Origin: Candidatus Zhuqueibacterota bacterium
GTDB lineage: Bacteria; KSB1; UBA2214
Direction of reading: 5' to 3'
Assembly: GCA_022706175.1 (NCBI GenBank)
Contig: JAKJDB010000243.1
Location: 1-5,098, forward strand
DNA: 5,098 nucleotides
Numbering within the stretch: position 1 is the stretch's first letter; each line of letters starts with the position of its first letter. The notes below the pieces were generated by a model. The model was given only the letters and a program-made list of their open reading frames with translations. It was not told where the DNA came from and made no database searches. Both the position numbers and the translations under genes were made by a program. Below are positions 1-5,098 of the stretch, one piece after another.

Positions 1-1
1 C

Positions 2-829
2 AGCCGCACCCGCCGGGACGTGGGGATCAACACCGTCTGGACGCTGGACCATTTCATAAAATCCGTCGAGGATCTGCAGGCGTTGCTGCAGTTGCCCATG
101 GAAACTCTCAAGGGCACGGCGGATCCTCAACCCATTGTCACGGCTGAACAGGCCCTCGGCGATACCGGCGTGGTGATGATCGATACGCCGGACCCCATCT
201 GTCTGGCTGCCGGGTTGTTCAGCATGGAACTTTTTACCGTCATCGCTCTGACGGAACAGGCGCTGCTGCATCGTCTGTTGGAAAAGCTGGCCGCGTTTTT
301 ATATCCCCTGACCGACGCCATTGCCGTTCACCTGCCGGGCCGCCCCTGGCGCATCTATGGCCCCGAGTATGCAGCACCTCCGTTCCTGCCGCCGCAGTTG
401 TTCCGCGATTACGTAGTGCGCTATGATCAACCCCTGATCGATGCCATTCACGCCGGCAACGGCTTTGCGCGGCTGCACGCTCATGGCCGCCTGCGCGAGA
501 TCCTCACTGACATTTTGGCCACCGGCTGCGATGGATTGGATCCGATCGAGCCGCCGCCGCAGGGCGATATGGCGCTGCATGAGGTCGTTGCCATCGCCGG
601 CCGGCAGTTGGTGTTGTTTGGCAATCTGGAAGTATCGGATATCGAAAACCTGCCCACGGAACTGTTTAGGAAAAAGGTGGATACTGCGCTGCGCGAAGGC
701 GCCGGCGGTCAGGGGCGCGGATTCGTGCTGATGCCTTCCGCCTGTCCCATCGGCCGTAAACTAAAGACCCGCAGTCTGGAAAATTACCGCTGCATGGTGG
801 AAAGGGCGGAGGCCTTTGCTGTGCCTTGA
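2..829 (+). CDS. URO-D-like (uroporphyrinogen decarboxylase superfamily) protein, 5' truncated
   Basis: The frame is open from base 2, so the GTG at 20 is probably internal. About 275 residues are visible against roughly 340-370 for the family, so perhaps 70-100 N-terminal residues are missing. Counting the codon at 20 as residue 1, a URO-D-like stretch near 10-25 contains HFIKSVEDLQALL. Then come YGPEYAAPPFLPP near 113-125, LHAHG at 152-156, GCDGLDPIEPPPQGD near 168-182, a GNLE motif near 201, and MPSACPIG near 238-245. This pattern fits the URO-D/methyltransferase barrel rather than true HemE. In corrinoid methyltransferases of the superfamily (MtaA type), zinc is held by HxC plus a distal Cys. 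Here the corresponding residues would be H153, H155 and C242, so Cys is replaced by His. Substrate and reaction are unknown; methyl transfer is an inference. The next gene starts 155 bases downstream behind a possible promoter, so it may be a separate transcript. The family call is firm and the function is open. Confidence 0.85.
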   Translation, partial: SRTRRDVGINTVWTLDHFIKSVEDLQALLQLPMETLKGTADPQPIVTAEQALGDTGVVMIDTPDPICLAAGLFSMELFTVIALTEQALLHRLLEKLAAFLYPLTDAIAVHLPGRPWRIYGPEYAAPPFLPPQLFRDYVVRYDQPLIDAIHAGNGFARLHAHGRLREILTDILATGCDGLDPIEPPPQGDMALHEVVAIAGRQLVLFGNLEVSDIENLPTELFRKKVDTALREGAGGQGRGFVLMPSACPIGRKLKTRSLENYRCMVERAEAFAVP

Positions 830-912
830 GCCGGCTGCGTGCGACCGCTGCGGACAGCCACGGCCGAAGGCATCGACAGCAGGAGGGGGAGCACGCGGCA
901 GGCGCGACGGCC

Positions 913-937
913 GCAGGCGAAAAATCAGCTTGCTTTT
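913..937 (+). terminator. Weak terminator-like hairpin after the URO-D-like gene
   Basis: GCAGGC at 913-918 can pair with GCTTGC at 928-933, giving six pairs including one G-U, around a 9-base A-rich loop. Four Ts follow at 934-937 and then AAT. It lies 84 bases after the stop codon. The stem is short and the T-run minimal, so termination would be partial at best. It overlaps the -35 box of the proposed downstream promoter. Confidence 0.25.
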
Positions 938-958
938 AATCTGTGCCCGTTCTAATTT
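930..958 (+). promoter_or_regulatory. Candidate sigma70-type promoter for oxidoreductase A operon
   Basis: TTGCTT at 930-935 and TAATTT at 953-958 are separated by 17 bases, which is the ideal spacing. Both boxes are reasonable matches to TTGACA and TATAAT. Transcription would start near 965, just ahead of the AAAGGA site at 972-977 and the GTG at 985, leaving a short leader of about 20 bases. The segment is noticeably more AT-rich than its surroundings. The call rests on pattern and position only, and the organism's sigma factor preferences are unknown. Confidence 0.35.
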
Positions 959-971
959 CACTATTGACCAT

Positions 972-977
972 AAAGGA
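972..977 (+). promoter_or_regulatory. Ribosome binding site fixing the start of oxidoreductase A at GTG 985
   Basis: AAAGGA lies 7 bases before the GTG at 985. An upstream in-frame GTG at 943 has no comparable site and would place 14 extra residues ahead of the Tat signal. The ATG at 978 is out of frame. The site therefore supports a GTG start at 985. Confidence 0.6.
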
Positions 978-984
978 ATGTCGA

Positions 985-2274
985 GTGTCCATTCATGCAA
1001 AAATCTCCCGGCGCCGGTTTTTTCAGTCCATGGCCGCTCTCTCCGCTCCGGTGCTGATCCCAGGATCCGCCTGGAGCCGGGCTGGCACCGTTCTGCCCAA
1101 TGATCGCATCACGCTTGGATTCATCGGCGTCGGCAAACAGGGCTATTATCTTTTGCGCGGCTTTTTGCAGCATCGTGCGTGCCGCACCGTTGCGGTGTGC
1201 GATGTCGACGCCCTAAAGCTCGCCCGCGCCAAGCGCACGGTTGAAGAGTTCTATGCCAAGGAGAGCGGTCCTAAGGGTTGTCTGGCCTTCACCGATTACC
1301 GGGAACTGCTGCAGCGCAGCGACATCGACGCGGTGGTGATCGCCACGCCGGACCACTGGCATGCGCTTCAGGCCATTCAGGCCATGCGCCTGGGCAAGGA
1401 CGTCTATTGTGAAAAACCGTTGTCCCTTACCATCGGCCAGGCGCGACAGATGGTTGATGAGGCGCGCCGCTGGGGACGGGTGTTTCAAACCGGAAGCATG
1501 CAACGGTCCGATGACCGTTTTCGGCATGCCTGCGAACTGGTGCAGAACGGCTACATCGGCCAGGTTAAACACGTGCGCGTCAGCGTGGCCACTGGATTTA
1601 AAAATCATCCGATCGATTGCGATCTGCCCGCTGAAAAAATTCCGCCGGAGCTGGATTGGAATCTCTGGCTGGGCCCAGCCCCCTACCGTCCCTTCAATGC
1701 TATTCTGGCGCCTCCCATCAGTTTTGACGGCTTTCCCAGTTGGCGTGATTATTACGATTACTCCGGCGGCGGCATGACCGACTGGGGCGCCCATCATTTC
1801 GACATCGCTCAGTGGGGATTGGGCATGGATCACAGCGGGCCGGTGGAGATCATTCCACCGGATCAGAAAGAGTTCAAATATCTCACCTATCGCTATGCGA
1901 CCGGCACGCTGATGACCGCTGATTTTGAAGGTAATGTCATCATCTTCACCGGCACCGAGGGCGTCGTTGAGGTCAATCGCGATTATCTCAAAACACAGCC
2001 GGCCCGTCTTGCGGCGGTTCGCATCGGCGCTCATGAAAAACATCTTGCCCGCAGCTCCGATCATGCCGCCGACTGGCTCGACTGCATTCGCACCCGCAAC
2101 CGGCCGGTGACCGATGTCGAGATCGGCTGCCGTTCGGTGACCGTTTGCCATCTCGGCAATATGGCGGTTCAGCTGAACCATCGGCTGCATTGGGATCCGG
2201 TGGCTGAACGGTTTGCTGAAGAGGATGCCAACCGGCTGATCGTACGCGCCATGCGCAGCCCCTGGGACATCTGA
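985..2274 (+). CDS. Tat-exported Gfo/Idh/MocA family oxidoreductase A
   Basis: A predicted 429-residue NAD(P)-dependent sugar or cyclitol dehydrogenase-type enzyme. Residues 8-14 (SRRRFFQ) form a twin-arginine motif followed by a hydrophobic stretch to about residue 30, so export to the periplasm or membrane attachment is likely. The Rossmann domain starts at about 41, with GVGKQG (G48, G50, G53) for the dinucleotide and CDVD at 72-75 at the end of the second strand. PDHWHA follows at 122-127 and CEKP at 142-145, where K144 is the family's usual catalytic lysine. In the C-terminal domain, DWGAHHFD at 266-273 supplies D266 and H270, matching the Lys/Asp/His set known from inositol dehydrogenases. 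The tail carries RAMRSPW. Compared with copies B and C it has about seven extra residues between WLGPAP and the DW motif, and about 14 fewer after it, so the substrate probably differs. The start is GTG with AAAGGA 7 bases upstream. The repeat protein follows after 27 bases. The exact substrate cannot be read from sequence. Confidence 0.9.
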   Translation: MSIHAKISRRRFFQSMAALSAPVLIPGSAWSRAGTVLPNDRITLGFIGVGKQGYYLLRGFLQHRACRTVAVCDVDALKLARAKRTVEEFYAKESGPKGCLAFTDYRELLQRSDIDAVVIATPDHWHALQAIQAMRLGKDVYCEKPLSLTIGQARQMVDEARRWGRVFQTGSMQRSDDRFRHACELVQNGYIGQVKHVRVSVATGFKNHPIDCDLPAEKIPPELDWNLWLGPAPYRPFNAILAPPISFDGFPSWRDYYDYSGGGMTDWGAHHFDIAQWGLGMDHSGPVEIIPPDQKEFKYLTYRYATGTLMTADFEGNVIIFTGTEGVVEVNRDYLKTQPARLAAVRIGAHEKHLARSSDHAADWLDCIRTRNRPVTDVEIGCRSVTVCHLGNMAVQLNHRLHWDPVAERFAEEDANRLIVRAMRSPWDI

Positions 2275-2301
2275 TTAGAGATATTTTATCAGGAGAGTCT
2301 T

Positions 2302-2577
2302 ATGCCGAAATTGTTCATCACCGATGTTCCCAGCGCAGCGGACATCAAAGTCTTCATGACTGATATACGCTCCGACGCAGACATGGTGATCTACGAGACC
2401 ACGGATGCCTGGGCTGCCACCGAGAGTCCGGTTTGGTGTTATACGGACATTCAGGGCGAGGCGGACAAGGTTATCTGCTTTGTCGAGTCTCAGTGGGAAG
2501 CGGACCTGACGGTTTTTAAAACCGATGTCTCATCCGACGCGGGATGGAACAACTCCGGCAAATCCGGTCTACTTTGA
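2302..2577 (+). CDS. Small 13-residue-repeat protein (DUF6150-like), function unknown
   Basis: A 91-residue acidic protein starting at ATG 2302, with AGGAGAG at 2291-2297, a strong and well-placed Shine-Dalgarno site. It has no signal peptide or membrane segment, so as read it is cytoplasmic, unlike its Tat-exported neighbours. Nearly the whole chain (residues 4-83) is six copies of a 13-residue unit. The consensus is hydrophobic-aromatic-x-T-D-[IV]-x-S-[DEA]-A-D-x-x, for example VFMTDIRSDADMV at 17-29. The third unit is degenerate, a two-residue insert (P43, V44) separates units three and four, and the last unit ends in AGWN. From memory this matches short bacterial proteins grouped as DUF6150, some of which have been discussed as deeply knotted folds; I could not verify either point. 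Regular spacing of aromatic and T-D positions suggests short beta strands. It lies 27 bases after oxidoreductase A and 91 before B, so co-transcription is likely. The role is unknown. Confidence 0.75.
   Translation: MPKLFITDVPSAADIKVFMTDIRSDADMVIYETTDAWAATESPVWCYTDIQGEADKVICFVESQWEADLTVFKTDVSSDAGWNNSGKSGLL
2311..2550 (+). repeat. Six tandem 13-codon repeats within the small protein gene
   Basis: Units cover residues 4-16, 17-29, 30-42, 45-57, 58-70 and 71-83. Conserved positions are 2 (aromatic in most units, Cys in two), 4-5 (T-D in four of six), 8 (mostly S), 10 (A in all six) and 11 (D in four). Unit three has lost the T-D pair register and unit five reads V-E there. The DNA copies have diverged well beyond simple slippage, so the repetition is old and kept at protein level. 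Confidence 0.8.
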
Positions 2578-2592
2578 GTCCATCCTCAGCCG

Positions 2593-2638
2593 CCCTTGCG
2601 CATTATGAGGGATTTGCACCCTATCGTCCGCGCAACGG
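2593..2638 (+). repeat. Imperfect inverted repeat in the gap before oxidoreductase B
   Basis: CCCTTGCGC at 2593-2601 pairs with GCGCAACGG at 2630-2638 in eight of nine positions; the mismatch is C2595 against C2636. Inside it, AGGG at 2608-2611 can pair with CCCT at 2619-2622 around a 7-base loop. No T-run follows, so it is not a standard intrinsic terminator. It could be an operator, an mRNA stability or processing stem, or chance. It ends 30 bases before the ATG at 2669. Confidence 0.4.
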
Positions 2639-2668
2639 ATTGTGTGGATTAACATAGAAAGAAACGAA

Positions 2669-3973
2669 ATGCAGCAAGTAATCGGTCGGAGAACTTTTTT
2701 CAAGCAGTTGGCCGGCGCCGCCACGGCTCTGGCTGCGCCCCATATCGTTCCTGATACCGCGCTCGGCCGCTCAGGTCACCTTGCCGCGAGTGAGCGCATC
2801 ACCATGGCGTTTATCGGCATGGGCGGCATGGGGACCGGCGATCTGCGCGCTTTTTTGCAGAAACAGCGCGCTCAGGTGATCGCAGTGTGTGATGTGGATG
2901 ACGCGAATCTTTATCAGGCGCGCGATCTGGTCAACGCCCATTACGGCACGAACGATTGTCTTGTGTTCAAGGATTTTCGCGCCGTACTGCTCCGGCCGGA
3001 TATCGATGCCGTCTGCCTGGCGCTGCCGGATCACTGGCATGCGCTGGCCGCTGTGGCCGCTTGCCGCAGCCGCAAAGACATCTATGGGGAAAAGCCGCTG
3101 GCCTATACCATCAGCGAAGGACGGGCGATTGTCGACGCGGTTGAAAAGCACGGCACGGTCTGGCAGACCGGCAGCCAGCAGCGGTCGGAGCAGAATTTCC
3201 GCTTCGCCTGCGAGTTGGTGCGTAACGGCTATCTCGGGAAAGTGTCTACGGTGCGCGTGGGCCTGCCCTACGGCAGCAGCATTCGTCCCGGCAATTTCAA
3301 ACCATCGCCGCCGCCGGCTGGTTTTGATTATGATATGTGGCTGGGGCCGGCGCCCGAGGCGCCGTATTGCGAAGGTCGCTGCCATTGGAACTTTCGCTGG
3401 ATCAGTGATTATGCCGGCGGCCAGTTGACCGATTGGGCAGGCCATCATATCGACATCGCCCAATGGGGAATGAACACCGAGAGCTCGGCGCCCATAGAGA
3501 TCGAAGGCGTGGGCGAGTGGTCTGACGGGCGCGAAGGGCTTTTCGACGTGATGAACGGCTATGAATTCACCGGCCGATACGCCGAAGGTTTTACCATGAT
3601 CGTTGCCGACAGCCACAAACACAGGATGGGCGTCCGTTTCGAGGGGGAAGAAGGGTGGATCCATGTTGACCGCGGTTCGATCGAAGCAAATCCATCCTCT
3701 CTGCTGCGCATCCGGATCAGGCCTGAAGAGGCCCATCTCTGCGTCAGCACTGATCATCATCAGAATTTTTTGGATTGCGTTCTCAGCCGTAAAAAAACTG
3801 TGGCGCCGGTTCAAGCCGCGCATCACTCGATCATGGTCGCCCATCTCGGGCTGGCGGCCATCAAGATGGGACGAAAACTGAGATGGGACAACGTCCGGGA
3901 ACGATTCATCGATGACCCTCAGGCCGATCGCCTGCTGTCGCGCGCCATGCGCAGTCCCTGGCAACTGTCGTGA
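2669..3973 (+). CDS. Tat-exported Gfo/Idh/MocA family oxidoreductase B
   Basis: A 434-residue paralogue of A and C. The start is taken as ATG 2669, preceded by only a weak purine-rich site (AGAAAG at 2656-2661). An in-frame GTG at 2642 is possible but has no site. Residues 6-12 (GRRTFFK) are a near-perfect Tat motif, followed by an Ala-rich hydrophobic stretch to about 27. The Rossmann domain carries GMGGMG (G50, G52, G55), CDVDD at 74-78, PDHWHA at 120-125 and GEKP at 140-143 (K142). The C-terminal domain has DWAGHHID at 255-262, giving the expected Asp (D255) and His (H259). The tail ends RAMRSPWQLS. It shares YGEKP, the GGQLTDW segment and the VWQTGS, FRFACELV and VGLP stretches with C more closely than with A. 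EKP rather than the MExxCHVxxEVP-like region I recall for GH109 argues for a dehydrogenase. The position after the repeat protein suggests the same operon. The substrate is unknown and is probably a sugar or sugar derivative. Confidence 0.9.
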   Translation: MQQVIGRRTFFKQLAGAATALAAPHIVPDTALGRSGHLAASERITMAFIGMGGMGTGDLRAFLQKQRAQVIAVCDVDDANLYQARDLVNAHYGTNDCLVFKDFRAVLLRPDIDAVCLALPDHWHALAAVAACRSRKDIYGEKPLAYTISEGRAIVDAVEKHGTVWQTGSQQRSEQNFRFACELVRNGYLGKVSTVRVGLPYGSSIRPGNFKPSPPPAGFDYDMWLGPAPEAPYCEGRCHWNFRWISDYAGGQLTDWAGHHIDIAQWGMNTESSAPIEIEGVGEWSDGREGLFDVMNGYEFTGRYAEGFTMIVADSHKHRMGVRFEGEEGWIHVDRGSIEANPSSLLRIRIRPEEAHLCVSTDHHQNFLDCVLSRKKTVAPVQAAHHSIMVAHLGLAAIKMGRKLRWDNVRERFIDDPQADRLLSRAMRSPWQLS

Positions 3974-3977
3974 ATCG

Positions 3978-3990
3978 GATCCCGCGGATC
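3978..3990 (+). repeat. Short perfect hairpin between oxidoreductases B and C
   Basis: GATCC and GGATC form a 5-bp stem around CGC, starting five bases after the stop of B and lying just upstream of the ribosome binding site of C. No T-run follows, so it is not a terminator. It might protect or punctuate the transcript between two enzyme genes, but a stem this short may be chance. Confidence 0.3.
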
Positions 3991-3995
3991 GCATG

Positions 3996-4002
3996 AAAGG
4001 AG
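3996..4002 (+). promoter_or_regulatory. Strong Shine-Dalgarno site with ambiguous start for oxidoreductase C
   Basis: AAAGGAG is an excellent Shine-Dalgarno match, but the nearest in-frame starts fit it poorly. GTG 4005 is only 2 bases away, ATG 4017 is 14 bases away and ATG 4026 is 23. An in-frame ATG at 3993 lies upstream of the site and lacks one of its own. ATG 4017 is the best compromise and keeps a short basic region before the Tat motif. Confidence 0.5.
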
Positions 4003-4016
4003 CTGTGTTTCCCCCT

Positions 4017-5098
4017 ATGCTGGAAATGAATAGAAGACAGTTTATCAAGCGCACCACCGCCTCTCTCGCTGCATTTGCAGCGCCAGCCATCGTGCCGGCC
4101 ACGGTAATGTCCAGAGCCGGTCGTGTGGCGCCCAGCGATAGAATCGTCATGGGCTGCATCGGCGTGGGCTGGCAGGGTACGGACAACATGGTGAATTTTT
4201 TGTCCGAACCGGATGTGCAGATCGTTGCGGTCTGCGACCTCGACCGCAACCATTTGGAGAACGCGCGCACGCTGGTGAACAAAAAGTACGAGAACGACGG
4301 CTGCGCCGTGTACCATGATTTTCGTGAATTGTTGGCTCGGCCCGACATCGATGCGGTGTCGCTGGGATTACCGGATCACTGGCATGCCATCCCTGTCATC
4401 GAAGCGGCCAAGGCGGGCAAAGACTGTTACGGCGAAAAGCCCTTTGCCCACAGTTTGCGCGAAGGCCGCGCCATGGTGGATGCTCTGCAGCGCCATGGCC
4501 GGGTGTGGCAAACCGGCAGCTGGCAGCGCTCCGTGGAGCGCTTTCGCTTTGCCTGTGAGCTGGTTTACAACGGCTGCATCGGTAAGGTGCATCATGTGCA
4601 GGTGGGACTGCCGGCCGGCTACAGCGATTTCGCCGGCACCTTTGGCAGGGACAACGTGACGCCGCCGCCTGCGGAACTGGACTATGAATTCTGGGTGGGC
4701 CCGGCGCCCTATTCGCCCTATGTCGAATCCCGTACGCATAAAAATTGGCGCTGGCATCTGGATTTCGGCGGCGGACAGCTCACCGACTGGATCGGACATC
4801 ACGGCGATATCGCCCATTGGGGTCTCGGTATGGATTACACCAGTCCCATCGAGATCGAAGGTTTTGGTGAATATCCTGAGCACAAAGTCTACAACACCGC
4901 CACTCGCTACCGGATCTCCACCCGCTACGCCAACGGTGTACGCATGACCATCGCCGGCGGCCACAAGGATATTCGCAGCGGCACCAAATGGATCGGCGAG
5001 GACGGCTGGGTGTGGGTGGACCGCGGCGGCATCGATGCCCATCCCAAATCCCTGCTCAGCTATCATTTCGGCTCCAATGACCGGCGTCTGTACCGCTC
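4017..5098 (+). CDS. Tat-exported Gfo/Idh/MocA family oxidoreductase C, 3' truncated by window
   Basis: The frame stays open to the right edge, with 360 codons visible against about 430 in its paralogues, so roughly 70-80 residues are missing. Counting from ATG 4017, residues 5-11 (NRRQFIK) are a textbook Tat motif, followed by an Ala-rich stretch and an APAIVPA segment typical of such exported enzymes. Cofactor and active-site motifs are GVGWQG (G49, G51, G54), CDLD at 73-76, PDHWHA at 119-124, GEKP at 139-142 (K141) and DWIGHHGD at 257-264 (D257, H261). It is closest to B, including a C-terminal-domain segment of similar length that is shortened in A. The gap after B is only 43 bases, so co-transcription is likely. 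Alternative starts at 3993, 4005 and 4026 change only the first residues. It is predicted to act outside the cytoplasm as an NAD(P)-dependent oxidoreductase on a sugar-like substrate, which cannot be named. Confidence 0.88.
   Translation, partial: MLEMNRRQFIKRTTASLAAFAAPAIVPATVMSRAGRVAPSDRIVMGCIGVGWQGTDNMVNFLSEPDVQIVAVCDLDRNHLENARTLVNKKYENDGCAVYHDFRELLARPDIDAVSLGLPDHWHAIPVIEAAKAGKDCYGEKPFAHSLREGRAMVDALQRHGRVWQTGSWQRSVERFRFACELVYNGCIGKVHHVQVGLPAGYSDFAGTFGRDNVTPPPAELDYEFWVGPAPYSPYVESRTHKNWRWHLDFGGGQLTDWIGHHGDIAHWGLGMDYTSPIEIEGFGEYPEHKVYNTATRYRISTRYANGVRMTIAGGHKDIRSGTKWIGEDGWVWVDRGGIDAHPKSLLSYHFGSNDRRLYR

Noticed and set aside
20..22. GTG at 20 as the true start of the URO-D-like gene
   Set aside because: The frame is open to the left window edge, the residues before it fit the protein, and the visible part is shorter than the family.
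943..987. GTG at 943 as start of oxidoreductase A
   Set aside because: It has no ribosome binding site, lies inside the proposed promoter spacer and pushes the Tat motif away from the N-terminus. GTG 985 has AAAGGA at ideal spacing.
1213..2190. 325-codon open frame on the minus strand
   Set aside because: It is fully antisense to oxidoreductase A and shows no recognisable motifs, so it is a shadow frame.
2280..2290. GATA/TATC mini-hairpin in the gap after oxidoreductase A
   Set aside because: The stem is only 4 bp, AT-rich and has no T-run, so it is not credible as a terminator. The gap is short and fits an operon.
2771..4348. 525-codon open frame on the minus strand
   Set aside because: It lies antisense to oxidoreductases B and C and spans their intergenic gap. 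The sense frames carry clear family motifs, and the antisense translation shows no recognisable domain. Long antisense frames are common in GC-rich genes.
4368..5066. 232-codon open frame on the minus strand
   Set aside because: It is antisense to oxidoreductase C, whose sense frame has the full set of Gfo/Idh/MocA motifs.
985..5098. Assignment of the oxidoreductases to glycoside hydrolase family GH109
   Set aside because: GH109 enzymes are also exported Gfo/Idh-fold proteins, but these three carry an EKP lysine motif and a DWxxHH motif typical of dehydrogenases, not the GH109 signature as I recall it.
1..5098. tRNA, rRNA, CRISPR array, insertion sequence or attachment site
   Set aside because: No cloverleaf, spaced direct repeat, transposase or terminal inverted repeat pattern was seen. 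Coding sequence explains almost all of the window.

Overview
The window looks like a fragment of a bacterial carbohydrate-processing locus, with every gene on the + strand. It holds one 5'-truncated gene for a uroporphyrinogen decarboxylase (URO-D)-like protein, three tandem paralogous genes for Gfo/Idh/MocA-family NAD(P)-dependent oxidoreductases that all begin with twin-arginine (Tat) signal peptides, and one small gene for a 91-residue protein built of six 13-residue repeats. The third oxidoreductase gene runs off the right edge. The sequence is GC-rich, uses strong Shine-Dalgarno sites at several genes, and encodes Tat-exported Gfo/Idh proteins together with a URO-D-like protein of the HxHG...EPPPxGD type. 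I associate this mix with lineages such as Planctomycetota, Lentisphaerota, Hydrogenedentota, KSB1 or Calditrichota. That placement is a low-confidence impression, because no marker gene is present.

Layout: 2-829, URO-D-like gene without its 5' end. 830-984, a 155-base gap with a weak terminator-like hairpin overlapping a plausible sigma70-type promoter and a good ribosome binding site. 985-2274, oxidoreductase A. 2302-2577, the repeat protein, only 27 bases downstream and with its own strong ribosome binding site. 2578-2668, a 91-base gap with an imperfect inverted repeat. 2669-3973, oxidoreductase B. 3974-4016, a short gap with a 5-bp hairpin. 4017-5098+, oxidoreductase C, open at the window edge.

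How the genes may work together: spacing and orientation suggest that A, the repeat protein, B and C form one transcription unit starting near position 965. The three oxidoreductases keep the cofactor-binding GxGxxG, a PDHWHA motif, an EKP lysine and a DWxxHH motif, so all look catalytically competent. Their signals suggest export in folded form with cofactor bound. B and C resemble each other more than A, and A differs in two segments of the C-terminal domain, which points to different substrates. The URO-D-like protein belongs to a superfamily that includes corrinoid-linked methyltransferases. A role in handling a methylated or otherwise modified sugar is possible but is only inference. The most unusual item is the repeat protein, which resembles a poorly characterised family (DUF6150-like, from memory) and sits inside the oxidoreductase operon.
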